From Roseomonas aerilata DSM 19363 (GTDB taxonomy: Bacteria; Pseudomonadota; Alphaproteobacteria; Acetobacterales; Acetobacteraceae), in the NCBI RefSeq assembly GCF_000711725.1, contig NZ_JONP01000024.1, forward strand, positions 1 through 64,000: a stretch of DNA of 64,000 nt, given 5' to 3'. Made by a program: the position numbers and the translations under genes. The notes beneath the pieces were generated by a model, which had not been told where the DNA came from, made no database searches, and saw only the letters and a list, made by a program, of their open reading frames with translations. Of the stretch, positions 15,994 to 26,655 are shown piece after piece. Position 1 is the stretch's first letter, and each line of letters opens with the position of its first letter.

Positions 15994-17394
15994 TCAGGAA
16001 GCGCGGGCGAAAGGCGTCCCCTCGGCGGCACGGCCGGTGGTGGCGCCGCCCTGAGTGAGCTCCATCAGCTCCGCGGCGTCGGGCAATGTCTCCACCCGGC
16101 GGATCCGCTCCAGCAGCCCGTCCATCACGTCGGCCCCGATCACGGGGTCGCCGAGCAGGTGGGCCTTTCCCGCGGCCTCGGCAGGCGTCATGGGATTGGC
16201 GATGGAACCTTTGGGATGGTCCACCTGGGAGGAGTAGGTCGTGCCATCCGCCGCCTCGGCGGTCATCAGGCAGGAGACGCCGCGCGGCAGGCTGTCGTCG
16301 GGTACTACCGTGACCATCTCCGAGAGGCGGATGATGGCGGGTTCGTGCACCTTTTCCTCGGTGTACTGCGGCAGCAGCGCCGCCCCTTCGCGGAGCGCCA
16401 CGGCCACCGAGTAGTTCAAGCTGACCTGCGCCTCGTGATGCGTCGCGGGGCGGGGGATCTGGTGGTAATGCGCCCAGGCCGGGTGCCGACGAATGGTGAT
16501 GCGGCGGATGCCATCGACGCGGTCGGCGCCCATCTGCCGTCGGATGTCCAGCGCACAGTCGATGCCGTTATGGATCGGGCGAGCGCAGGAATAAGCCTTG
16601 TACTCGATGTAAATCGGGAACTCCGTCCCTAATCCCCGCGTCAGCGCCTCCGGGTCGAATTTGTCGCTGAAGGCCCGGCAGAAGCCACGCTGGCCGTCCA
16701 GGATGGTCGCCGCACCAGTAAAGCCGAGTTCCGCCATTACCGCGGAGGTTACGCCGTTGCGCGCCGCGGGCCCCGGGTTGAAGCGCTTCTGCATGGAGGG
16801 GCCGTACATCTCCATAAGTCCAGAGGCCTGGGCGCCGGCCATGCCGAGCGCGGAGACCATCTGCTCCTCGCCCAGCTTGAAGAGGAGGCCCGCAGCGACT
16901 GCCGCGCCGAAGCCGCCGACTGCAGGCGTAGTGTGATAGCCGCGGTCGCGCAGCGATGGGTTCGTCGCGTCGCTCAGTCGCGCCATGGCCTCGCAGCCGG
17001 CCACCACCGCTGTCAGCAACTCTGCGCCAGTCGATCCTGCCCGCTCGGCGGCGGCCAGCGCGGCTGCGACCACAGGCGGGCTGAAGTGGAACAGCGCGAG
17101 GATGTCCACATCGTCCAGCTCCACGCTATGCGAGGCAATGGCGTTGGCGAAGGCCGCGTGAACCGCCGGTACGCGCGCGCCGCGGCCGTTCACGATACTC
17201 GCCTCCGCCACGCCGCCGGTCTCGATGGCGAAGCGCCGAGCGATCGCGCCACTGTCTGCGCGGGAGCCTGCCAGAGCGACGCCGAACCAATCAGCGATCA
17301 GCGCCTTGGCGTCGTCGAGATGCTTTTGCGGGATGCGGTCGATTGTGAGGGAAGAGAAGTGCCGGGCGAGGGTGACAGCGGCGGGTTCGGACAT
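15994..17394 (-). CDS. MmgE/PrpD family protein (second copy type)
   Basis: A 466-residue protein. The start MSEPAAVTLARHFSSL at 17394 follows an AGGAGG ribosome site (about 17400-17405). It is clearly diverged from the copy at 10010: the active-site loop reads VELDDVDILALFHFSPPVV instead of the HKESILHPNS form, while the later AVGGFGAAVAAGLLFKLG and MYGPSMQKRFNPG segments fit the family. The differences argue for a different substrate. Its operon partners include a PrpF-type isomerase. PrpF and PrpD homologues classically act in succession on methylcitrate/aconitate-like tricarboxylates, so a tricarboxylate or related unsaturated acid is a reasonable guess. Confidence 0.88.
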   Translation of the reverse strand: MSEPAAVTLARHFSSLTIDRIPQKHLDDAKALIADWFGVALAGSRADSGAIARRFAIETGGVAEASIVNGRGARVPAVHAAFANAIASHSVELDDVDILALFHFSPPVVAAALAAAERAGSTGAELLTAVVAGCEAMARLSDATNPSLRDRGYHTTPAVGGFGAAVAAGLLFKLGEEQMVSALGMAGAQASGLMEMYGPSMQKRFNPGPAARNGVTSAVMAELGFTGAATILDGQRGFCRAFSDKFDPEALTRGLGTEFPIYIEYKAYSCARPIHNGIDCALDIRRQMGADRVDGIRRITIRRHPAWAHYHQIPRPATHHEAQVSLNYSVAVALREGAALLPQYTEEKVHEPAIIRLSEMVTVVPDDSLPRGVSCLMTAEAADGTTYSSQVDHPKGSIANPMTPAEAAGKAHLLGDPVIGADVMDGLLERIRRVETLPDAAELMELTQGGATTGRAAEGTPFARAS

Positions 17395-17416
17395 CGGATA
17401 TCCTCCTGTTCTGGGC

Positions 17417-18220
17417 TCAGGTGCTCGGCTCGGTGTCGAGGCGGACAGCGACGCCATCCAACTCTGGCGAGGCGGCGGGGTAGCGACGCATGACCTCCGG
17501 ATCGTGCCCGGGGACGATGTGCTTCGGCGTAGGGGCGAGCTCCCGCAGTCGCTCGAAGCCCTCCAGCATCTCCCCGATATGAAAGGCGGTAGGGAAGGGG
17601 CGGCCCTTCTCCATGTTCTCGTAGAAATGCGTGACATCGGAGGCGAGCACGACCGGCCCGCGCCGCGTGTTCACGCGCACGCATTGCAGCCCTGCCGAGT
17701 GCCCGCCCATCTTGTGTAGCGAGACTCCAGGGGCGATCACCGCGTCGCCGTCGTGGAAGCGGACGCGCTGCGCGTAGTTCAGCCGCACCATGCCGCAGAC
17801 ATCCTCCACCTCGAAGGAGTGCGACAGCTTCGGGTAAGCCATGTAGCGGCCGGTGGCGTAGTGCATTTCCGGCTCCTGGAGGTGGAACCGGGCGGCCGGG
17901 AAGCGGTCGAAGTTCCCGACGTGATCGTAGTGCAGGTGTGTCAGGACCACCTCCTGCACCGCTGCCGGATCAACGCCGACCAGATGCAGACTCTCGACGG
18001 GGCAGCGCAGAAAGGTGCGGCCGCGCTTCGCCGCCGTTTCCTCCGTGAATCCCGTGTCGATCACAAAGCTCCGCTCCGTGCTGACGGCGACCCAGACGAA
18101 GTAGTCCATCGGCATCGGCGCATCATGCGGGTCGCCACCGATGAAGTGCTCCCGCCGCTTCGCCTCGCGGGTGGCGTAGCGGATGGCGAAGAGCTCGTAG
18201 GTGTTGTCCATGAGGGGCAT
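17417..18220 (-). CDS. Metallo-beta-lactamase-fold hydrolase (lactonase-like)
   Basis: A 267-residue enzyme without signal peptide. The dinuclear zinc site is complete: H95-L-H97-Y-D99-H100 (THLHYDHVGN), H174 (MGGHSAGLQ), D195 (LASDVTHFY) and a late His in HIVPGHDPEV. The arrangement, with Tyr within HLHYDH and the overall length, is that of AiiA/AhlD-type N-acyl-homoserine-lactone lactonases. In this operon it more likely opens a lactone intermediate; AHL quenching is an alternative. It begins 2 bp after the stop of the flavoprotein gene, so it is co-translated with it. The ATG nine bases later (18211) is an alternative start. Confidence 0.85.
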   Translation of the reverse strand: MPLMDNTYELFAIRYATREAKRREHFIGGDPHDAPMPMDYFVWVAVSTERSFVIDTGFTEETAAKRGRTFLRCPVESLHLVGVDPAAVQEVVLTHLHYDHVGNFDRFPAARFHLQEPEMHYATGRYMAYPKLSHSFEVEDVCGMVRLNYAQRVRFHDGDAVIAPGVSLHKMGGHSAGLQCVRVNTRRGPVVLASDVTHFYENMEKGRPFPTAFHIGEMLEGFERLRELAPTPKHIVPGHDPEVMRRYPAASPELDGVAVRLDTEPST

Positions 18221-18222
18221 TT

Positions 18223-20249
<2,027 letters not shown>

Positions 20250-20253
<4 letters not shown>

Positions 20254-21440
20254 TCGGCGGCCTCCGCCGTCACCCGCGGGTGGTCCGGGGTGAAGACATA
20301 GCCCTCCATAATCCGCCGGGCGGTGCGCCCGAGCGTAGCACGCTGGACGCGGAACTCCGGTCCGTTCCCGCCGTAGACCTTTACCTCCGTGGTGATGACG
20401 CCGGCCGGGTGGCCGATGCGGCACTCGGCAGTTTCGTGTGGGACCGGGCGCGCGGCCTCGTGCACCAGCGTGCCGGGAAGGCGGCTCGCCACGCCCGTGC
20501 AGACGGTGCTAGTGCCGGCATAGGTCTTGTGGGTGCGCTGCATGAACATCAGCCGTGCCAGCACATCCATCTCCTCGGCAGGCACTTCGCGGCCGTGGAG
20601 GAAGTCACGGTAGGCGTCCGGCGCCGCGACCATGCCGAGGATCGGCACGGCCGGTGTCTCCACGCGTGCCATGGACGGGGAGGTGGCAAGGCCGAGCCGG
20701 TGCGCGGCGACGCCCCGGACGCGCTCTAGGCGGTCCAGCAACTTGGCATCGCCGTCGATCTCCGCCGGCGTTTCGCGCCCGGTCATGCCCACATCCGCGG
20801 CACGGACGAAGACGTGCGGGTTGCCGATGTCGATGAGGCTCGCCTCTATCGTGCCGACGCCCTCCACCTCCAGCCGATCCACGGGATTACCCGTTGGCAG
20901 TAGCGCGCCGGTTGCGCCACCGGCGGTGTCGGCGAAGTCCACGAAAATTCGTGCGCCCGTGCCGGGAACGCCGGGAATAGCGAAGTCACCATCCTCGGCT
21001 GGCTGGCCGTCCTCGACCGGCACCTCGATCCGTAGCACCCGCTTCAGGTTGGTGTTCCAGGCGCGAACGGTCGTGACCGGTGACTGCGCCTCAACCATGC
21101 CCTCGCGCACCGCGAAGGCGCCGACGGCCGCGCTGATGTTGCCGCAAAGGCTGAGATAGTCGATCGCGGGCCCGTCGATCTCTACCTGGCCAAAGGTGTA
21201 GGTCAGATGCGTCCCAGCCGCTTCCGGAAGCTCCGCGCGGGGCGGGCCGATCACGGCGAGCTTGCTCGTCAGCGGATCGGCGCCGCCAAGACCGTCGATC
21301 TGGCGCTTATCGGGGGAGCCGAAGATGCTGAGGATGAGGGCGTCGCGGGCGACTGGGTCCGACGGCAGGTCGGCCTCTTTGAGGAAGACGGCTTTGCTCG
21401 TGCCGCCGCGCATCATCACGCATCGCGTTTGCCGTGCCAT
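20250..21440 (-). CDS. PrpF-family isomerase (4-oxalomesaconate tautomerase / methylaconitate isomerase type)
   Basis: A 396-residue protein with two diaminopimelate-epimerase-like halves. The N-terminal MMRGGTSKAVFLKEADLP carries the conserved Lys (K16), and SLCGNISAAVGAF carries Cys99. Both match the positions known for PrpF and GalD. These enzymes move a double bond by proton transfer in tricarboxylates such as methylaconitate or 4-oxalomesaconate. It is the first gene of a five- to six-gene operon and is read from the 240-bp spacer shared with the divergent Bug/flavoprotein pair at 21682. ATGA coupling to the next gene makes stoichiometric expression likely. Confidence 0.9.
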
Positions 21441-21681
21441 CTGTTCCTCCGGGCGCCGTCACTCGAGCTGGCTTGCTGGCTATAAAACATACGACACGTA
21501 GCGTTGCAATAAAGATAAAGCATCGTCTCGCCCTCGTTTCAGGGAGTCCGTCAGGCCTCATCCAGGTCACCGGCTTACGGCGTTGACATAGCCGGTAGCC
21601 GGTCACAGCCTTCGGAACACAAAGCTCGTGTGGCGAGGCGCTTCGACTCCCGCACTGGGGCGAAGGGACGGGAACTTCAGG
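21441..21681. promoter_or_regulatory. Divergent promoter region between the PrpF operon and the Bug-flavoprotein pair
   Basis: The 241-bp spacer is clearly less GC-rich near 21480-21530 than its surroundings, as expected for promoters. A short dyad TACG-ACA-CGTA (21490-21500) lies 50 bp upstream of the PrpF start and could be an operator. I see no convincing sigma-70 boxes and no coding frame. Because the two operons diverge from here they may be co-regulated, for example by the TetR protein at 14210. Confidence 0.4.
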
Positions 21682-22653
21682 ATGCACAGCTCACGCCGAG
21701 CGCTGCTGGCAGCGGCCGCAGCGTCGCCCTTAGCGTCCCCCACCGTCTCGGCCCAGGCGCCCTACCCGACACGCCCGATCCGGCTCATCGTGGCCTGGGC
21801 GCCCACCGGGGCTATCGACACGGTAGCCCGCAAGCTCGCGCAGAAGCTCTCCGAGGGGTTTGGGCAGAGCGTCGTCGTCGAGAACCGTTCGGGCGCAGGC
21901 GGCAGCATCGGCGCCGCCGAGGCCGCCCGTGCCGCGCCGGACGGCTACACCCTGATCGCGCTGGACAGCACCTACGGCATGATGCCCTTCCTGGTAGGCA
22001 ACCTGCCCTTCAATCATGCTCAGGCCTTTCAGCTGATCACGATCAGCGCCTTCACGCCCGTGATCGCGGCAGTCCACCGGGACTCCCCCATCACGAGCCT
22101 GCAGGCGCTTGCGAATGCCGCGCGCCAGCAGCCGGAGAAGCTGAGCTATGGCAGCGGAGGCGTGGGCAGCTCCGTGCATTTCGCGACCGTCGCCTACGAG
22201 CTGGCTGCCGGGGTGAAGTTGCTGCACGTGCCGTATCGCGGCGGCGGGGAGGCGGTGACGGCGCTGCTGTCCCGGCAGGTGGACGTGGTCTTCGCCTCTC
22301 CCGGCGCGGCGATGGGTGGCGGTGCCGGGTTGCTGCGCCCGCTGGCGATCAGCGGCCCGGGCCGCCTCGCCGCCTTGCCCGATGTGCCGACCTTCGCGGA
22401 GGCGGGGCTGCCGGGTTACGACGTGATGCACTGGTCCGGGCTCGCCGCCCCGCGCGGCACGCCGAAAGCGGTGGTTGATCGCCTCTACGCCGAGGCGGCG
22501 AAGGCCCTGGCCGCGCCGGACATGGCGGAGTTCCTGGCCTCCATCGCCTGCCTTCCCGGCGGCAAGCCGCCGGAGGAAGTCGAGCGCCTCCTGGCCGAGG
22601 AGACGGTTCGGTGGCGCGGCGTGGTGGAGGCGGCCGGGATCCGGCCGCAGTGA
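21682..22653 (+). CDS. Bug/TctC-family receptor preceding the flavoprotein
   Basis: Predicted length is 323 residues. The start at 21682 (MHSSRRALLAAAAASPL) is chosen because the arginine pair and hydrophobic core then sit at the N-terminus; cleavage is probably at TVSAQAPYP. The ligand loop is atypical: VAWAPTGAIDTVARKL has Thr-Gly where most paralogues have Gly-Gly, while the Asp is kept. The second hallmark is VPYRGGGEAVTALL, with Gly-Glu in place of Ala-Pro. These changes suggest a ligand unlike that of the other receptors. Its TGA overlaps the GTG start of the flavoprotein. Confidence 0.92.
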   Translation: MHSSRRALLAAAAASPLASPTVSAQAPYPTRPIRLIVAWAPTGAIDTVARKLAQKLSEGFGQSVVVENRSGAGGSIGAAEAARAAPDGYTLIALDSTYGMMPFLVGNLPFNHAQAFQLITISAFTPVIAAVHRDSPITSLQALANAARQQPEKLSYGSGGVGSSVHFATVAYELAAGVKLLHVPYRGGGEAVTALLSRQVDVVFASPGAAMGGGAGLLRPLAISGPGRLAALPDVPTFAEAGLPGYDVMHWSGLAAPRGTPKAVVDRLYAEAAKALAAPDMAEFLASIACLPGGKPPEEVERLLAEETVRWRGVVEAAGIRPQ

Positions 22654-24269
22654 GGGCCAGTTCCGTGCCGGCACAGGGCTGGGACGTCGTCGTGGTCGGC
22701 TCCGGCCTGGCGGGCCTTGCCACGGCGATCGCCGCGCGCGTCCTCGGCCTCGACTGTCTGCTGGTCGAGAAGGCGGGGAAGCTCGGCGGCGGCACTGCGA
22801 TCTCGAGCGGCCTCTTGTGGATTGGTGATAACCACTTGAATGCGGCAGCGGGCGGAACCGACAGCTTCGACGCCGTCCGGGCTTATCTCCGCTATGTCGG
22901 CGCGGACGGGCTCGATTCGGCGCGAATGGAGACTTTTGCCGCCGAGGCGCCCGGGGCGCTGCGCTTCTTCGAGGCCGCGGGCCTGCCCTTCCGGCTGAGC
23001 CCGCGCATCGACCACTACGGCATGGCTCCGGGAGCGACGAACGGGGGCCGCTTAGTCGAATTGCCCGCGATCGACGCGGCGGAGCTGGGAAAGTGGGCTG
23101 ACCGGGTGCTGCGCCCGGCCGGGCCGCTGCACCGCCTGGGCGGGCGGGAGGCGATCGCGCTGGGCGGCCCCAACCGGACGGCAACCTGGGACGCCGCCGA
23201 GGAGGTCGCGCGCGCGAGGCCGGGTCTGTGCGGCGCCGGCGCGGGGCTGGTGGCCTGGATGCTGCGCGCGGCCCTGCGGCACGGGGTGGAGCTTCGGACG
23301 GGAACGGCGGCGGAGCGGCTGATCATGGCGGAAGGGCGCGTGGCCGGGATCGTGACCCAGGATGGCGAGATCCTGTCCGCGCGCTGCGGCGTGGTGCTGG
23401 CGAGCGGCGGTTACGAGTCCAACCCGGAGCTCGTCGATCGCTTCGAGGCCCTGCCTGGCTGGCAATCCATGTTCCCGGAGAGCCTGACCGGCGACGCTCT
23501 GGTGATGGCCACCGAGATCGGGGCTGCTCTCCGCGTGGTCGGCAACAACCTGTCGCTGTTCCTCGGCTTCCGGAACCCCGACGAGGCGCCCGGCGGAACC
23601 GCGCTGTGCCGCCTTTCCGGCACGGCGGAGCTGACGGCGCCACGGACCATCGTCGTGAACCGCCGGGGCCGGCGCTTCGCCGACGAGAGCTTCTTCCAGG
23701 CCGTCGCGCCGCGGTTGCGCGATTTCGATGCGCGCGCGCGTGAGCAGCCGAACCTCCCCTGCTTCCTCGTCTTCGATTCGGGTTACGCAGGGGCGCAGTC
23801 CTTCGCCGGGCGGCCGCCGGATGCGGAGATCCCGTCCTGGGTTTCGCGCTCCGCGTCGCTGGAAGGCCTTGCGGCCGAGCTCGGGATCGATGCCGAGGGG
23901 CTTGCGGACACAATCCGGCGCTTCAACGAGGATGCGGCGCGCGGCGTAGACAGCGAGCAGCACCGCGGCGGGACTCCCTGGGGGCTGGCACGCTTCGACC
24001 CGAGCACGACGCTTGGTCCCATCGAGCAGCCGCCCTTCTACGGCATCCGCCTGCACCCGACGGCGCTGTCCTCCGCAGGGCTCCTGGCAGATCCAGAAGC
24101 GCGGGTGACGCATGTGCGCGGGCATCCCATTCCCGGGCTCTATGCGGTGGGAAATGCCGCCGCGCGGACAGAGACGGGGTCCGGCTATCAGACAGGCTTC
24201 TCCCTAGCCTCGGGCCTTACTTTCGGGCTGATCGCGGCACGAGGTATGGCGCGCACCACGAACAGCTAG
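22650..24269 (+). CDS. FAD-dependent oxidoreductase (fumarate reductase / 3-ketosteroid dehydrogenase-like flavoprotein)
   Basis: A 539-residue protein starting with GTG at 22650, which shares GTGA with the stop of the Bug gene. The dinucleotide motif VVVVGSGLAGLATAIAAR (about residues 13-30) is followed by LLVEKAGKLGGGTAISSGLLW, the usual FAD_binding_2 sequence. The C-terminal end ETGSGYQTGFSLASGLTFG contacts FAD. Family members remove or add hydrogen across a C-C bond (fumarate reductase, urocanate reductase, ketosteroid delta-1-dehydrogenase). No heme or FeS motif is present and no signal peptide is seen, so it is a cytoplasmic single-domain form whose electron partner is unknown. Several unsaturated acids are plausible substrates. 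Confidence 0.88.
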   Translation: MRASSVPAQGWDVVVVGSGLAGLATAIAARVLGLDCLLVEKAGKLGGGTAISSGLLWIGDNHLNAAAGGTDSFDAVRAYLRYVGADGLDSARMETFAAEAPGALRFFEAAGLPFRLSPRIDHYGMAPGATNGGRLVELPAIDAAELGKWADRVLRPAGPLHRLGGREAIALGGPNRTATWDAAEEVARARPGLCGAGAGLVAWMLRAALRHGVELRTGTAAERLIMAEGRVAGIVTQDGEILSARCGVVLASGGYESNPELVDRFEALPGWQSMFPESLTGDALVMATEIGAALRVVGNNLSLFLGFRNPDEAPGGTALCRLSGTAELTAPRTIVVNRRGRRFADESFFQAVAPRLRDFDARAREQPNLPCFLVFDSGYAGAQSFAGRPPDAEIPSWVSRSASLEGLAAELGIDAEGLADTIRRFNEDAARGVDSEQHRGGTPWGLARFDPSTTLGPIEQPPFYGIRLHPTALSSAGLLADPEARVTHVRGHPIPGLYAVGNAAARTETGSGYQTGFSLASGLTFGLIAARGMARTTNS

Positions 24270-24726
24270 CGGGTTTGTGCTGAGGCGTTGGCGGCGGCTG
24301 CTTCCCCGGGAATGACATCCTCCGATGTATTGCGCTGGGTGTCCGTGGGCTCCTGGTGCTTCGTGATAATGCGGCCCGATCTGGAAGAGGATACCGTCCA
24401 ACGGCTGGTACGAGTGCCACTGAATCGCCCGCCTCAAAAGCCGCGAAGATGGTCCAGTGCTCGGCGCGTACGAGCGACCCGAACACGCCCTCCATCGCAT
24501 AGGTCATCTCCGCCGCTGCGAACGTTGGAAGCAAACGTCCGCCCACGCGGCCAAAGCAAACAACCTCGCGTAATAATCGAGTGAGAATTTCTCAACCGAA
24601 CGCACATATCCTGATTTGACCCGAGTGTCCCCAATGGTCACTATCTACCAATAAGAAGGCTGACTGTCCGGAGGAGCTGCCCGTGGTTCAGGCTCCGAAG
24701 CCACTCCATCATGGACTATCTGGCTG
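24270..24726. other. Intergenic patchwork with a TAXI-type binding-protein remnant
   Basis: No intact gene is present. A plus-strand segment at about 24290-24410 encodes AAAASPGM, a variable stretch, then VSVGSWCFVIMRPDLEEDTV and QRLV. This aligns with the C-terminal part of the TAXI protein at 43498 (ESVGSWSFVMTRPDLEEDTA) and then decays into frameshifts. On the minus strand between about 24420 and 24530 another protein-like piece appears (LPTFAAAEMTYAMEG, SLVRAEHWTIFAAFEAGDS) that I cannot assign. The last 100 bp before the LysR gene at 24727 are AT-richer and probably hold its promoter. Confidence 0.5.
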
Positions 24727-25614
24727 ATGGTCTGGAGATTACCGCCCCTCAACGCCATTCGTGCCTTCGAGGCAGCGGGCCGCCATAGCAGCTTCAGCCT
24801 CGCGGCCCAGGAGCTGCACGTTACCCCGGGTGCCGTCAGCCGGCAGATTGCCCTTCTCGAGGCCACGCTCGGCGTGCCTCTGTTCGTGCGGGCCAACCGA
24901 GAGGTGCGGCTGACGGCGGACGGGCTGCAGTACCTGGCCGGGCTCACCGACGCGCTGCGCCGCATCGACACCTCCACCAGACGCTTGATGGAGGCCCGCC
25001 AGGGGCGGCCGTTGCGGGTCATGTGCTCGGCCAACCTCGCAACGCGCTGGCTCTTCCCGCAACTGCGTGACTTTCACGCACATTTCCCCAACCGGCACGT
25101 GCTGCTCGTCACTTCCCTCACCTCGGCCGAGGCGGCGTTCGATTTCGACCAGACCGACATCCTGATCCGCGCCGGCACCGGAAGCTGGCCGTCCGACCTT
25201 GTTGGGCACTGGCTTTTCGGCAGCGAGTTGACCCCGGTCTGCGCGCCGCGCCTGTTGCGTCAGGAGCAGGGGCTGCGAGAGCCTGCTGACCTGCGGCGGC
25301 AAACTCTCCTGATCTCCAACCTGCGACCAGAGGGCTGGGACAGCTGGCTGTCCACCGCCGGCCTGCCGGACCTGTCGAACTTCACGGTCCAGCGTTTCGA
25401 AAGCTCCGTCCTCGCCTACGAGGCGGCGGCGGAGGGACTGGGCGTCGCCATAGGCGAGAAGCTGCTGGTCGAGGACGATCTAAGAAAGGGTCGGCTGGTG
25501 GCACCCTGGCCGATAAGCCAGTGTCAGCCCGAGAACTTCTATCTGATCCACCAACAGCAGGCCGAGAGTCTGCCGCAGCTGCGCGAGTTCCGCGATTGGA
25601 TCCTCGACAGGTAG
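24727..25614 (+). CDS. LysR-type regulator (GcvA-like) of the BKACE cassette
   Basis: Predicted length is 295 residues. The N-terminus PLNAIRAFEAAGRHSSFS and the helix-turn-helix LAAQELHVTPGAVSRQIALL are typical of the GcvA branch, which often has the start L-x-x-L-x-A-F-E-A. The effector domain begins PLRVMCSANLATRWLFP (about residue 97) and is complete, ending WILDR. Unlike the usual divergent arrangement, it is transcribed in the same direction as the BKACE gene, 65 bp upstream of it, so it may be part of the same transcript and autoregulate the whole cassette. Confidence 0.9.
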   Translation: MVWRLPPLNAIRAFEAAGRHSSFSLAAQELHVTPGAVSRQIALLEATLGVPLFVRANREVRLTADGLQYLAGLTDALRRIDTSTRRLMEARQGRPLRVMCSANLATRWLFPQLRDFHAHFPNRHVLLVTSLTSAEAAFDFDQTDILIRAGTGSWPSDLVGHWLFGSELTPVCAPRLLRQEQGLREPADLRRQTLLISNLRPEGWDSWLSTAGLPDLSNFTVQRFESSVLAYEAAAEGLGVAIGEKLLVEDDLRKGRLVAPWPISQCQPENFYLIHQQQAESLPQLREFRDWILDR

Positions 25615-25679
25615 ACCTCGCCCAGCGCCGGCCTCCATCTCGTCGCCAGCTGACACCATCGCTCCAAGGAAGAATGAAC

Positions 25680-26618
25680 ATGTCCGGGAAGAACGTCATG
25701 ATCACCTGCGCCGTCACAGGCTCGGGCATGACACCCTCGATGTCGCCCTACCTGCCGGTGACGGCCGAGCAGATGATCACGCAGTCCGTGGATGCGGCGA
25801 GGGAGGGGGCCTGCATCCTACATTTCCACGCGCGGAACCCGCAGGATGGCCGCCCGACCAAAGAGGTGGGCGTCTGGCAGGACTTCCTGCCGGCCATCCG
25901 TTCGCAATGTGATGCGGTGATCAACATGTCCTGCTCCATGGGCAACACGGCGGAGGACCGCGCTTCCGCCGCCATGGTGCTGCAGCCGGAGATCGCCACC
26001 GTCATCGTCGGTTCCATGAACTACGGCATGTTCAAGAAAGCCCAGGCTCAGGGCGTGACCGAGTTCCAGCACGACTGGGAGCGTGAGCTTTTCGGCCCCT
26101 CTTCTTACGAGCGGGTGACGAACAACACATTCAAGAAGATTGACCGCCTGATCGACATCTTCATCGAACAGAACATCATGATGGAGTTTGAGTGCTACGA
26201 CGTCGGGCACCTCTACATCCTTGAGTACCACATGAAGAACAAGATGGGCCGCATGAAGCGGCCGCTGATCGTGCAGTTCCTGACCGGCATCCTCGGAGGT
26301 AGCCCGTCCGACATCGACCACTTGCTGCACCTGAAGCGCACGACGGAGCGACTGTTCGGGATGGAGACGGAGATCTTCACCCACGGCACCGGGCCGGACA
26401 ACATGCGCGCCGCCGCCTATGGCGCGCTGATGGGCACGAACGTGCGGATCGGGCAGGAGGACAATGTCACCGAGCGGCCGGGCCGGCTGTTCACATCGAA
26501 TGCCGAGCAGGTCCGGAAGATCCGCCGCATCCTCGACGAGTTTGACATCGGAATCGCGACACCGGAGGAGGCGCGGCGGCGCCTCGGCCTACCGACGCCG
26601 GCGCGCCAGGCTGCCTGA
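25680..26618 (+). CDS. Beta-keto acid cleavage enzyme (BKACE, DUF849)
   Basis: A 312-residue zinc-dependent TIM-barrel enzyme. The family reaction condenses a beta-keto acid with acetyl-CoA and splits it into acetoacetate and a new acyl-CoA; the founding member is 3-keto-5-aminohexanoate cleavage enzyme of lysine fermentation. The N-terminal NVMITCAVTGSGMTPSMSPY and the metal motif LHFHARNPQDGRPT (H48 and H50) are canonical. The start at 25680 is preferred for spacing from AAGGA; an ATG six bases upstream (25674) is equally in frame. Substrate class in BKACE depends on a few pocket residues and cannot be assigned here. Its neighbours (Bug, metallo-hydrolase, alpha/beta hydrolase) suggest that the keto acid arises from an imported ester, lactone or acid. 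Confidence 0.93.
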   Translation: MSGKNVMITCAVTGSGMTPSMSPYLPVTAEQMITQSVDAAREGACILHFHARNPQDGRPTKEVGVWQDFLPAIRSQCDAVINMSCSMGNTAEDRASAAMVLQPEIATVIVGSMNYGMFKKAQAQGVTEFQHDWERELFGPSSYERVTNNTFKKIDRLIDIFIEQNIMMEFECYDVGHLYILEYHMKNKMGRMKRPLIVQFLTGILGGSPSDIDHLLHLKRTTERLFGMETEIFTHGTGPDNMRAAAYGALMGTNVRIGQEDNVTERPGRLFTSNAEQVRKIRRILDEFDIGIATPEEARRRLGLPTPARQAA

Positions 26619-26655
26619 GACATAGAAGAGCGGGAATAACGGGAGGAAATCTGCC

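Noticed and set aside
17417-18220. Quorum-quenching AHL lactonase
   Set aside because: The HLHYDH motif fits, but the operon is catabolic and no luxI/luxR gene is near; kept as a lactonase-like hydrolase only.
21730-23184. 484-codon minus-strand frame
   Set aside because: Shadow of the Bug and flavoprotein genes with Pro/Arg-rich translation.
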